Shown here piece by piece: positions 1 through 11,400 of a DNA stretch of 64,000 bases. A program made the position numbers and the translations under genes. Source of the DNA: Pyxicephalus adspersus (lineage: Eukaryota; Chordata; Amphibia; Anura; Pyxicephalidae); the NCBI RefSeq assembly GCF_032062135.1, contig NC_092862.1, positions 69,029,210 to 69,093,209 of the forward strand. The letters run 5' to 3'. Numbering within the stretch: the stretch's first letter is position 1; each line of letters opens with the position of its first letter. Under the pieces are notes generated by a model. That model was not told the origin of the DNA and made no database searches. It was given only the letters and a program-made list of their open reading frames with translations.

Positions 1-3000
1 ACCAAGCCCTACACTCTGTTTTGTTTGGAGCTGGCTTTATTGGTAGAGAAATAAAGCTTTGCTTTCTTAAAGCTGTCCCCTGGTGACTGGCAATAAACTG
101 TTGGGGGATAGGTTAAACAAAAGCTCTACAGCAAGCAGCCAAATATTGACATCAGAAAATCTCACTCCATCAGATGTAACTAGGAGTTAGAGATGAGAAG
201 ATGAACAGAATGAGAGCTGAACAAAAATGAAAAATCCTTAGAGTATGATTTTTTTAAAAATAAGGGTTTAAAATTATTACTTTTGGTGAAAACAAGCACT
301 AGAAATGCTTTCCTTGGGCAATTTTCAGCAGGGTGGCAGTTTGAATCTATTTCCCTTTTCTGGTAACCTCTAATTGTTTTGAAAAAAAATAATTTTTTAC
401 GCCATAATCGGAAAAAAGTATTACGTAAAATTAGCCTGTTTTCTCATATTGTGACTGTTTTGGTTTTAACATACTAGGAATGGCTTTTTAGTCAATATTG
501 GGAACCATAGACACCATGGAGCCAGTCCGAAACCATTTTTCTTATCAGTTTGCCTTTAATTGTACTGTTAAAGATTGTGGTGGTGGTGCCAGGATGGTTT
601 GTGGTGGAGGTGCTGCAACTACTTCTTGGCATCAGGAACAGTTGCCTGCAACAGGTCATCAGTCTAGGAATATTTTTTTTTTTATTAAATGTTAATTGCT
701 CCAGAGTAATGGCAGACAGCATAGTCTGTTTTGGAGCAACAATTACATTTGCTGCAAAGATAACTCTATCATGACACTCATAACTACTCCAACTTCTTTG
801 ACAGAATCATCAAGCTGTAACTTTGTGTAATGTAATTTACCCTAACCTAATGCCTCACTTAACAAAGGTGATATAGCTTGAAATATCTGAAGCCTCTCAC
901 TAGAATTCCAGCTTTACCAATTCTATGGGTCCTATAGATGGACAACTCAACAGATTTATGGAAAAGTAGTACAGTTTTCTGGAAACAACTGGACTACTGA
1001 AACTTTGTCTTTGTGAGAGAAAGAGCTTTCACCTTACTAATTCAAATGTTTAAAAAAATCATAATAAAATTCGAAACAAAATTTAAAGTCCTTTCTCCTG
1101 GTGGATTTGTCTTTTAGCCCTAGACTGCACAGTGTGTGCAGAGTCAGACTTTGGGGACAATGTAATTCCTGACACTCGCAGGAGTTACATCATCGTGTCT
1201 CTTTAATGGAGGAGTGGAGTTGGCAATGAAAATGACTGTTTCCTAGGATGCAAAGGTGACAGGATCCTGGACCAGTTATCACTGCAGGTTGCCTGCAAAC
1301 AAGTAAGTCAGTGCCAATATTGGTACGTATGTTTTGCATGCTTGCACCAGCCACCAACCAGTAGAGTTCCACTTTTTAGCATTTCAGACAAAAATAAATG
1401 CTCCTAAATTCCTCCAAAGGATTTTTTTTTTAGTTATTGTTCAAGGATTTCATGGAAAAAATTTACTTTTCTTTAACACAAATCATTTACACTTCACATA
1501 AGATCTAGTAGTTAAAAATGCATTCCAAAAATTTTGAGTGAAAATAATAAACACGTCCAATTTGCTATAGTTTTGTAAAAGACATAATTTAATAAACTGC
1601 TCCAAAGATTTTTATTTTGAAGATTGGGCATTAAAAAAAACAGAAGTAATTTAGAAATCTATCCTCAACCTTCACTATCAATTTCAGGAATAGATGAAAA
1701 ACTTTTTTAAATTCATTATCCGCTAATGAATAAGGCCATTTATTTGAAAAACAACAACTGACCATTTTTCCCAATTAAAGTAAATTTGCATTCAAGTGAA
1801 AACTTAAAGCTTAAAGCAATAACCTTGCTCAGATGAATAAATAAAAAGCAGAGTAAGGGATGAAGTACAAACCCTTCCATTTTATATCAAATTTTACTGC
1901 TTTACCAGGTGCACTTGTGACAGGGAGCAGTGGATGTCTAATGAGATTTCTTATCTGCCTAAAACTGACTATTTCTTTGTTATATATCTTTAAAAATCTG
2001 TTTGATATATACTTCATTTTTTTCAATTTTATATAGTTTATAATGCGATATGTATAAAAGGGCAATCAGATTTTATATAGTACTATATTCGCTCTTCATT
2101 AGCAGTCAGTTGCTCAATTCACTTTAATGAGCCACAATAGCCAACCTAAAATGGTGGCAAATTACTTCTATTGCAGTCACTGATTGCCACTTTTTAAATA
2201 TAGTAAAAAAAAAAAAAAAAAAAAAAAGCATACAATAATAGTGAAAAGTGACTGTCAGTGTGATTGAACCAAACACCACTGAATTCCATAGTGGTCTATA
2301 TTTTTTCCACTTTCAAAGTGGAAAGCTCTTTCTGAAGATCTTAAAGTGGTGATCTGGCCGATTGCCATTTTATAAGTACATGCAGTGAAATGAAAATTAA
2401 AGTTTAATTAGTGGCTATCAGGTTTAGAAGAGCCAAATAATTTTGCTAATTGTCCATTTTTATTAATGGGACAAAAAATAGCATTTTTTTGTGTTGAAAT
2501 AATGCACTTTTTTGGCAAACAGCCAGTTCACCACTTTATAAATATACACTATGGGAAATGCACATTGTAAAGACTACCCAAGCATTTTGAATTCTCACTG
2601 AATTTAGTATATAAAAAGATTCATCAAAGACTACCTTAAGACTAATTATATTCAAGGACTATTAAAAAAACGTTTGAAAAATTTTTTCACATGTAAATGG
2701 TTGAAATCAGCATAGTATTATTGCCTTATTGATTAATTTAAGTAAATTATCCCTTAACAAGTTGCAAATTTACTTAGCATATTAATAAGGTGAAACTGTG
2801 CTGACTTTAAAGATTCAGTTACATTTTTACTGTGTAGTCTTTGCAAAATGCAGTTTCTTCTAGATATACTATTTATATTTCATTTAATTTTACACAAGAA
2901 AAATTAAAATAGAAATACAAAATTATTTTTTTAATAATATAATATATATATATATTGATTTTTTTTTTTACTATTCAGACAAACCCCAAACAGACAGGCC

Positions 3001-4435
3001 TACGTTATTCTTTAGTGCCTATTGCCAAGAGTATAAAATAAAGGCTATAAATATACCACTTGTTGGTGTTTTCCAAGTTAGGTGATAAGTATGACCAGGT
3101 CAAACACAAACCCCCTATTTGCAATTACAAACACATATTATTAGTAAGGAAAGGGATATTATGAAATTGTTATAAAACATTATAATTATTAATTATTAGT
3201 AGTAGTCATTTATTTACAGTGCACCTGTACTTTTTACAAACTTCTATATCAGTTCATGACTGCTTAACACCTTTATACACGCCAGTATTTTTATGCCAAA
3301 AGCATATTTTATTTAACATTGTAGGCCTATAATTCTTAGGCATAACGCAACAAATGTCCAATACTTTAAATTTAATATGTCCAAATTATTAAAGGTAATA
3401 ATACATTTTAAATAAAAAAAACTAAATCTGTTAAAACAAGGGTATATAAAAATACTGAAACCTGTAATTTACCTGTACAGTAGCATATGTAATATATATA
3501 TTATACATTTTTTTATATATTATATTGATTTCTTTGTATTTGATTCAATACAGTTATTTTGTATTGAATCCAATGCAAAATTATTTTAATTTCCACCTGT
3601 GCCTCCCGTACTTAGCAATGCATGCACCAACATCACCGGGAACTCCCGGGGAATGTCAGTGCACTGGCCGGCAGAATATCAGGAAGGAAGGAAGGACGTG
3701 GTCTGAGGATGGCAAGAAGTTTTTCAGTCCCCAACTGCAGTTTAGTGTGAGTTAAGAAGCTTTATGGACTTCACATGGACTGCACTTCGCAGAGTATAAA
3801 AAAAACATTGCAGGGATATCCTGCCAGAGAACCTCCTAACCTAATAAATGAAAATGACTTTGTAATATACAGTATGTTCAATGTACACATTTTGGTGTAG
3901 CTAATAATTGAAGATTTTACACAGAATGATAAAACAGCCAAAAAGAAATAAGTGTGATATCTGACAGACAAATCGTGTTCGAACTGGAATATACATTATT
4001 GACTTCCACTCATTTTTTATTATTGAGAAGTTAGCACAGTCATTTGTGACTAAGTTATAATTTATTAGAACTAACAACACTTTCTACTAAATGAGCAGAA
4101 ATGCTGAGAAAAACACAGGAAAGCAATTGTTTTCATTTTTCAACTCCAAGTTAGTTGTCACTATGAGTTTGCAGCTAATAGAGAAACTTCCTTGATAAAA
4201 AGTATAAGTTGATTCTACAAAAATACTGCATTGTTTGGTATGCACATGGTGATTTTTTGTTTTGTGGCAATTAAATATAAACTATTATACTTTATTTATG
4301 GTTTGCAAACAACTGTAAAACAAAATCAATAATTTGCTATAATAAAAAAGCATTAACTATTTAATTACAGAAACAGGACTTAGATAATCTAGCTGCAGAC
4401 AGTGGGGCTTTTTGTTGCCAACAAATTATCCAGTA
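1..4435. other. AT-rich unique sequence, no gene seen
   Basis: No coding exon, RNA gene or complete transposon is recognised. Frames are short and carry no family signature. It holds a 23-base A run at 2205-2227, a short AT repeat near 2940-2957, and a small GC-richer patch at 3600-3730 with an inverted CCCGGG-centred motif that looks repeat-like but matches nothing else in the window. The block at about 2085-2500 is low in recognisable repeats and rich in TAAT-type words; it is listed as a candidate conserved non-coding element in the findings. Confidence 0.6.
2205..2227 (+). repeat. poly(A) run, 23 bases
   Basis: An uninterrupted run of 23 A. The sequence 5' of it shows no SINE or LINE body, so it is recorded as a simple repeat, not as a retroposon tail. 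Confidence 0.9.
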
Positions 4436-4535
4436 CTTCCATAGCCATAGCACTAACTGTCCATTGGAAGAGTTCACCTCGTTCACCTAATGTTCACCTA
4501 ACCATAGTCAAGACCACATTTTTGAGGAAGCCAGT
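4436..4535 (-). repeat. SINE 3'-part fragment
   Basis: The words CACTAACTGTCC, then a GAG-TTCAC segment, then AACCATAGTCA occur in the same order and spacing as in the better SINE copy at 36957-37020 (CACTAACTGTCC, GGAGCTCAC, ACCATAGTCA). Here a TTCACCT word is repeated three times, an internal expansion. The tRNA-like head and tail are missing. Similarity was judged by eye. Confidence 0.45.
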
Positions 4536-4679
4536 AGGGTTTTTAAAGGTGAGTGCCCAAAGGAATTGCAGTTACAATTTACAATTAAATCAAACCTAAA
4601 CTCAAAATTTTCACCCTTATATGTAAAGGGAAAATGTTATTTTTATTTTTTTTAAATGCAACACCTTTTTATTTAAAAA

Positions 4680-5110
4680 GGGTGCCGCACCTCCCCTTTC
4701 AATGGGAATAAGGGCGCATAGCCTCCTGGGATATCTACGTCACGCATCCCAGGAGGTTCCTTCTGGGCATGCCCTATTTTCGGATATGTGCAGAAGGAGC
4801 ATTTTTTCTATTAAGGGAAAGAGATGCCAATCTCAGCTAATTTTTTCCACTTTACAGCGGGATACATCACCCAAGCTCACACCTATGCTGTGCAAGATCA
4901 GGTGACATAGTGAAAAGACAAGAAAAAGACAAAAGAGAAGACTGGAGATGGCAGTGCCCGGAGCTTCCTCAGTGCCAGGGCGAAGAGGAATTTAAATACG
5001 ACGCGGAAATGGATTGTGGTAATAGATCAAGGGAAGGACCATAGCCATCAAGGGATCTGCAGGATTAAAGGTGTCATTTTTTTGTTTTCGGTTTAGTTCC
5101 GCTTTAATTA
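4680..5110 (-). mobile_element. Non-autonomous repeat ending in GGTTTAGTTCCGCTTTAA
   Basis: The right edge reads GGTTTAGTTCCGCTTTAA, the reverse complement of the TTTAAAG..GAACTAAACC edge seen at 51046, 51560 and, more worn, at 28013, 38344, 57486 and 62737. The interior has the family words CATCCCAGGAGG, a GTGACAT/GTGACGT word beside a TGTGCAAGATC word, and a later GACAAGAAAAAGAC, shared with the copies at 38.3-38.7 and 57.5-57.9 kb. No protein is encoded. The class is unknown; a DNA-transposon MITE is the best guess from the recurring fixed edge. Confidence 0.6.
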
Positions 5111-5930
5111 AATATATAGTACTCACACACATATATACATATATAATGCTAATATGTTTTTTTATTGTAATTCTTCAACATTCTGTGATCCTTCGTAAGC
5201 AATTTTTTATTTAAAGGCTATTGCTCTTTCACAAAGACTGATAATTTTGTTTCTGTATCTTTAATGATAGATTCCCTCTGACCAGCTTAAGGCACTATCT
5301 TCAATGTGCGTTCCTCATTTCTACTTCTATTCACTGTGCCGGTTCCTTTCCCACCATTCTGTCCTAGGTACTCTATTAATCTTTGGCCTTATGTAGCCAA
5401 TGTATGGCTCTTTGTTTTGTAAAACTACCTTTTAAAACATATAACTAGATGATCACCACTCCTTAAACATATGAAGTCAACTTTATTTAACAGCCTATTG
5501 TTTATATTCATTACTGCAGGAGATGACTGAGAAGTTAATGCATAAAAGGCTAAAGCATGGGCTTTGGCAGTGTCTATTGTTGATCCAACTATAAATATAC
5601 AAGACTGTGTGAGTGTTTTCACTTGTGTAGTGGTTTATATTATTGATAATGTATATGAATAAAGGGGTATCTTCTCTACTTCCCGCCTCTTGAAAAAATA
5701 TAAAATCAAATGTGTTGTGTGAGTGGAAAAAAATGAAAAATATGTCCGTATTTTTACATAATAAATCAAAATATGATTTACATCAATTGTAGTAAGAGAT
5801 TGTTGTTCATATTTAAATACCGTGGTTCTGTTAACACTTCACAGACCTGGGTATTTTTCAAACTAGACAAAGTCTTCCTAAGCAAAAGAAAATTGTACAA
5901 ACGTTTCAACCGGTATATATGACATAAAAA

Positions 5931-5966
5931 TCCGATGCGTTTCGCCACACTGGGCTTCTTCAGGGA
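5931..5966 (-). other. CCTGAAGAAG...GCGAAACGC motif
   Basis: Read on the minus strand, CCTGAAGAAGCCC is followed six bases later by GCGAAACGCATCGG. A related version (CCTGAGGAAGCAG...CTGCGAAACAC) is at 43477-43443. The two halves can pair partly, so a structural role in the RNA is possible; that is inference. Confidence 0.6.
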
Positions 5967-5969
5967 TTT

Positions 5970-6032
5970 TAAAATGTATGTGTATGTATGTATGTATGTT
6001 TTTAAATGTATGTCTATGTATGTATATATAGT
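5970..6032 (+). repeat. Interrupted (TGTA/TATG)n microsatellite
   Basis: Repeats of the tetramer TATG/TGTA, broken by TTTTTAAA in the middle, inside the 3' part of the Penelope-like element. Confidence 0.75.
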
Positions 6033-7067
6033 ATAGAAAAAAAAAGGAGAAGACAAAGCATATAAATAAATCAACATAAATCTTACAGATGTCATATACA
6101 TATCATATACATAGGTTGCTGTGTATTGCTCATTTCATTTTGGAAAGAATAGCATCTAACAATTCACATAAACATATATGGACTTCTTATTCCAAACAAT
6201 AAAGTATTATCTAGGATATTTGCTTTGATAGAAAATAGCCAGATATAATGTGGGGGTATTAAAAGTAAAAAAGTTCATTACTTACATTTTTGTGTTATGT
6301 AAATCAAATAAATAAACATACAAATGATGTGAGCGGTTCAAATATAGGTGCATGTATGTAAATAAGTTTTATATGTTAGTTTTTGTCTAAATAAAAATTT
6401 CCTTAAGTATGTATTGTTATCTTTTATAGTATATAAAAATTTGTTTAATGTGTGTACATACCAACAGTTCCTTTTCTAGCAAAGAATGAAGTAGGGAATT
6501 TCTATCTTTTTGTCCAAACCTTTTTTTTACCTTGAGTTTGTTCCTTCCGTGCATGCAGAAAAGTCCTGAATGGTGTGGATACAGTTGAGCAGGCTGTGTG
6601 AACGGAGAGTGCGCCTGAAATACGGCGGTCAATTCCGGGAATGTGTGGCACTAGCGCACCCCGCTGGGCGCGTGCGCGTGTGGCCACACCCCTTGTATGT
6701 AGATGTCCCCTGACAAGGATGAAGATCTTTAAAAAGCATTAATGGATGAAGGCAAGATTATAGATAGGTTTTGGATATATACTGGATTTGAGCATGTGGG
6801 CAAAAAAAGGCATCAGTATGTGCGGTGTATTCCATATCTGGTATTCCAAAAGGGATATACAATGGTAAAAGTGGGAGTAATATATTCAATAAAAGACAAG
6901 GTTCCAAAAAACATTTCTTTTTTCTTATATATGAGATATACAATTAAATACATATATGTTACTACTCGTGATTCAAGGTTCAAAAGATAATTCTTTTTCC
7001 TTATACATAAGTCAGACAATTGAGTATATGTGCCTTACTACTAGTGATAGCAGATGTTTGTGTAACC

Positions 7068-7400
7068 TCAAAGGCAAGATTTGAAGCTCATAACATCATT
7101 AAGGCCAGGTTTGAATGTTGCTCTGAGGTTTACTATCCATTTCATTTCGAGTTGAAGTAATCTTTTGTCATGGTCCCCACCTCTAGAGTTAGGGGGTATG
7201 TGTTACAGCCCAAAGAATTTTAGGACATTTGGGTCGTATTTGTGCTTGGTACTTACGTGGTGGCATATGGATGTAGTGATTTTCCTTACCTGAATGTAGT
7301 ATAAATGCTCACAGATTCTCTTTTTTAATGGTCTTTTGTTTTTTCCAATGTAGAAAGAGCCGCATGTGCATGTAATAAAGAGGAGTGGGGGCCCCCCTTT
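7068..7400 (-). pseudogene. Penelope-like GIY-YIG endonuclease domain, one in-frame stop
   Basis: One minus-strand frame reads CTCGSFYIGKNKRPLKKRI, then EHLYY, HHVSTKHKYDP, HIPPNSRGGDHDKRLLQ, EMKWIVNLRATFKPGLND and a natural stop at 7070-7068. This is the GIY-YIG layout of Penelope-like elements: a short strand ending in YIGK, the helix with the catalytic Arg (KKRI), and the family C-terminal block with Pro-Gly-Leu-Asn-Asp. In autonomous elements the domain nicks target DNA for retrotransposition. A TAA interrupts the frame just before HIPPN, where a Glu codon would be one change away. No frameshift is seen over about 110 codons, so decay is mild here, while the RT part is lost. The host UvrC-type proteins are excluded by the C-terminal block. 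Confidence 0.85.
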
Positions 7401-7479
7401 GGATGCTATCTTATGGATGCTCAGTAGCAGGTTCCTCTTAAGATTCCTGAAGATTGCTGAAGGCCAGTCTTACAAGATC

Positions 7480-10400
7480 TATGACATTCTTACTTTGGTA
7501 AATGTACATCCAGCATGGAAAGGGGAAAACTTTTGGTCTATATGAAGGCTTATCTTTTATATCATATCATTATAAACTTATATTATTCATATAATTTATT
7601 ATTCCACACAAGAATAGGATTGTGTTTGTTTGGGAAAATTCAATTTTATTTTATAGAAAAAAGACGCCTAATTTAAAACAGCAAAAAAAATGTATATGTA
7701 GCTATGTGCTGGTATTGAAAGTAGGTAATTAAACAAACCAAAACAAACATATGGATGGATCTCATTACAGAAAGCATGAGTGGTTAAAATGTTTTATATG
7801 TAATTTATTTCTTTTATCCACTGTCTCAGCTGTTCTGCATTTTTACACTGAACATTCTTCAGATCACTGAGTTGTATTTTTACTGCTATTTTCAAGCATA
7901 CATGTAGCACCTGTGCTGCCACTTCAAAGAAAATAAGCACTGAACAATTAAAAACTAGTAAAATGAGTTCTAACTTGAAAAAAGTTTGAATATACAAGCT
8001 TGCAGTTATAAATATATAAAAAAAAACAAAAAAAAGGATTGCAGCACTCATAATTGGAACCGAGACTCTGTTCTAGATGGTGTGGAGCTAATTCTTAATA
8101 ACTTTACTTTGCAAGGCCTAAATTCTTTTATGCATAGTGTACAAGCAAAAAATGGGATATGCTGTCTAATGATAATCCTGTCTTGTTACACGTCAAAGCT
8201 TTGAATAAACTTTAAATAAAGAGTCCCTATGTTAGCCTTATACTTTAAACCACAATTGAATTAATATTTTGTTTTAGATGTATGTTAGCACACTGTCTGT
8301 TAGCACACTCTGCACAATTTTGAGGTTTACCTTTGAGCAGTAAATGAAATGATTTGCAGTAACAATATCCCTAGTTACATCTTTGCATGCAACACTTAGA
8401 CCTTTTTTGAACCTTGCAAAATGCATATTATTTGCATACATGTCAAACAAATTCAAATAGCCTTTTACTCAAATATTAAAGTAAAATATAAATGTGAGCA
8501 GTGGAGGCATACATATGTTATATTGTAAAATTTTATAATCACATCCAAGAACTGGAAGTCTGACAACAAGGCAATCTTAAGGTATAAAACTCTCTAACAG
8601 ACCAAAGCCAGGTTTTGGCAAAACTACAAACTTTGTACACCATGTACAGTACAATAATTCAAATCAAAATGTATTTTTTATGTTAGTTGCATGTTGTCCT
8701 AGGATTATGCCAATGTTCAAGCAAAAGGCAGCATAACAAGCTCTCTAAGATATTATACTTGCAAACTATTTTCTATAAAGCCTTTACATCCCTGACTGTG
8801 GTTCAGGTATTGAATTAGCTATCATCTCTCCTTTTACAGACCCTCAGCAGTGGAGGGCTGGCCTCTTTAGAATTAAATTATATTGTCCCTGCCCTGCGCA
8901 CACACTACAACGCAATTTATGTAGGGGGAATTGTTTATACCCCTTACTAAAGGTACAAATATAAATCCTTTTTTTTTAGTTGGCCTTATTTACCCAGTCT
9001 ATGTTACCAATGATGGCACCTTGCACTTTACAGCAATTATTCTCAAATGCTTTAGCAATGATTGCAAAACACAAAAATCACCTTTAAATTAAGATTCATT
9101 CTCTCATCTATTTCAAAATAATGTTTTGCTTTTCTGAAATATATTATTAATATTATTATTATTGTGGTGGAATGCTACCATTTGCTGTACCATAATATGC
9201 AATATAAAGAGAGATCCTATTATAGTGGTGGTCTTAGTAGGATTGTGGGCTGGAGCTGCTGGCTATCAGTGACAGCCAGAATCCAGTACAAAGAGTTGAA
9301 TTAGAACTAATCATCTGTTGGTCTTACGATTCTGCGAGCTACAACTGGGCTTAATGTAGCTCAAAGAATCACGGAGCTTCCACAATGTAATGGTAACACG
9401 GTGAATCTGTTAACATCATTTGTTACATTAAAGAAGATTATTCTAATTACCCATGTGCAATTCAATGTAAAACTAACAAAAAGAATGTATTATAACCTGA
9501 AAGCTGAAATTTGGCTTTTGACTTTACTATTCTGCTACCTTACATAAATGATGCTTTTATCTGGTAGCTTAGTACTTAGAAAAGTTTGACTACATTCTGT
9601 GGTAAATATCTGAAATTGTGCTAATTACATTAAAGAAGATTTAGGAAATAATATTATTTTTTCTCTTTATTCCTAATGAAAACCTACAAAAAAGTATATG
9701 AATAAATACACTGAACTTAAGAATTACTTTTTAAAAAAAAGTTTGTAAATTATGTAACAGACTACAAAGGCTGAAAGTTTTTGAAAACAGAGTACCCCAA
9801 AATGTTTCTGTACCCATGCAAGATAGAGTATAATGAAGTGGTTAATGCACAAAATAAAACATCAGAAAATGTTATCATTATAATTATAATGTCTATTATT
9901 GCTTAATTCCTACATTATGCTCTTTTCTATGTATCCTGTTTTATGACTAATGTGCTGGGAAAGGTAAATAAAATATGAACAAACTAAACTGATTCATATG
10001 CACCTGGAGTTTCTGTGATTTAGTTAATGGTGATAAGGATAAAACCACTGCGTAAGTTTAAATCTTTAATTAACAATCAACTGGGATCGAAATTCTTAAA
10101 AATACATCAAAGTTTAGGACAAAGGAGTTTGTGTATGGAGTTAATACCTGCTTCTAATTTACACAGTAACCTACATTCTTATTCTTATGCAGGCAAAAAA
10201 TCAAATTTGCGGTTAATACAAATATGTTATCTGTTTTAATAGAAATACGTTGTGGGACTCCTCAACCTAACCAGATACTCTGGCAGACACAGTGGTAAGG
10301 TTGACATCCTCAAATTTGTCATTCTTTCATCACTCACATTTCCAGTTCATAGATACTTTAGGTGAGTAAGTGTTGTCATCCCAGGACAGGAAGAATGGCA

Positions 10401-10550
10401 GAACTTCCATCTAACTTCCTGCTAAAAAAAAAAATGTAAAACCTAAATTGTATGCATCCACACCTGGATGGATAACATCATATTACATTTTTGTTCTAGG
10501 ATTTAGATAAGCTTTATACCTCACACATTAGACAAAAATGTGCAACTAAA
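7480..10550. other. AT-rich sequence, nothing identified
   Basis: No exon, RNA gene or named repeat is recognised. Frames are all under 90 codons with no family motifs. The part at 8840-8950 and the GC-richer part at 9230-9400 may be old repeats but match nothing else in the window. Confidence 0.5.
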
Positions 10551-10551
10551 G

Positions 10552-10876
10552 AAAAACAATGTAAACATGATCACTTCAGTAAAGTAACAAAGTATGTTTA
10601 TCGGATTAGAAATTCTTCTTGTATTGTAATTATGTCCTTAATGTCAATGAATAAAGTAAGAAAACAATGTAAACATGATCACTTCAGTAAAGTAACAAAG
10701 TATGTTTATCAGATTAGAAATTCTTCCTGTATTGTAATTATGTCCTTAATGTCAATGAATAAAGTAAGAAAACAATGTAAACATGATCACTTCAGTAAAG
10801 TAACAAAGTATGTTTATCGGATTAGAAATTCTTCTTGTATCGTAATTATGTCCTTAATGTCAATGAATAAAGTAAA
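10552..10876 (+). repeat. 108-bp tandem repeat, three copies
   Basis: The word GTAAACATGA recurs at 10561, 10669 and 10777, exactly 108 bases apart, and whole units can be followed from there with only a few substitutions (for example TCGGATT, TCAGATT, TCGGATT). The array ends at about 10876 in an AATAAAGTAAAAAAA stretch. Because 108 is divisible by three, an open frame of 90 codons runs through it, but that is a by-product of the unit length: the peptide has no family features. The near-identity of units means the duplication is recent. Confidence 0.95.
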
Positions 10877-10966
10877 AAAAATCAAATGGTATTTTAAATT
10901 TTAGAAATTTTATTTGGTATAAAAATATTATGTAACCTGTCTTAAAAAAAGTGAGGTAATACAGTA

Positions 10967-11400
10967 TACGAGGGGGTGCTGAGAAGTTCCTGGCTTTGCC
11001 CCCTTCCAGATGAAATAATGAAAAAATGAGTGTGGGGGCATATGACAACCTAATATCCTAGTATGTGACTCTGCAAATATTAGGTCTTTGCGATTTCCTA
11101 AAACTGTTTTCTCATTTAGTGAGAAGCTGTGATGGTAGAGGCTCAAGCAAGTGTCACGTCGTTGGAGTTACGGGCCGTCATGGCATTTTTGTTTCTCCAA
11201 GGAAAGGAAAGACACATCTCCCCCAGTGTTTGTGACATCTCAGTGTAAATGTCCTCTGCTGACTGACCCTCAAACATTTCCTGGTGCGAATCAATTACTG
11301 CCTTTGAAACATATGGACCTGGAAAATTGCCATGAGGGAATGTTTGAGGGAATGTCTGACTGCCTGTGTTTTAAATAGACACCCAAAGCAGAAGGAACAA
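10967..11400 (+). mobile_element. Mariner-type DNA transposon remnant
   Basis: The left end reads TACGAGGGGGTGCTGAGAAG directly after a TA, as expected of a mariner-family inverted terminal repeat and its TA target site. About 180 bases in, a plus-strand frame gives SLELRAVMAFLFLQGK (11160-11210), like the N-terminal helix-turn-helix of mariner transposases. The frame then breaks into stops, and no catalytic D..D triad is visible. A small MITE (11263-11360) is inserted. The right terminal repeat was not found. Confidence 0.6.
11263..11360 (-). mobile_element. Short palindromic MITE inside the mariner remnant
   Basis: About 100 bases with inverted ends: CCCTCAAACATTTCC at the left and GGAATGTTTGAGGG at the right. 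The reverse complement carries TTCCAGGTCCATATGTTTC and GGCAGTAATTGATTC, which recur in order at 57357-57392. Two independent sites with the same body support a mobile repeat family. Confidence 0.65.

Larger units (their letters stand above)
5900..7480 (-). mobile_element. Penelope-like retroelement, 5'-truncated and decayed
   Basis: On the minus strand this block begins with the C-terminal endonuclease of a Penelope-like element (7400-7068). A long 3' non-coding region follows, with a GC-rich part at 6550-6720 and the motif CCTGAAGAAGCCC...GCGAAACGC at 5966-5931. I know that motif as a common accompaniment of such elements in lower vertebrates, but the link is from memory. The reverse-transcriptase part is not recognisable; the sequence upstream of 7400 loses similarity within about 80 bases. 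A TGTA-rich simple repeat (5970-6030) sits in the 3' part. Outer borders are approximate. Confidence 0.7.

Noticed and set aside
5778..6101. 107-codon minus-strand frame
   Set aside because: Runs through a TGTA microsatellite and the Penelope 3' region; Tyr/Ile/Thr-rich by composition.
10632..10904. Repeat-containing 90-codon protein
   Set aside because: The frame exists because the 108-bp unit is divisible by three; no signal, domain or related frame.
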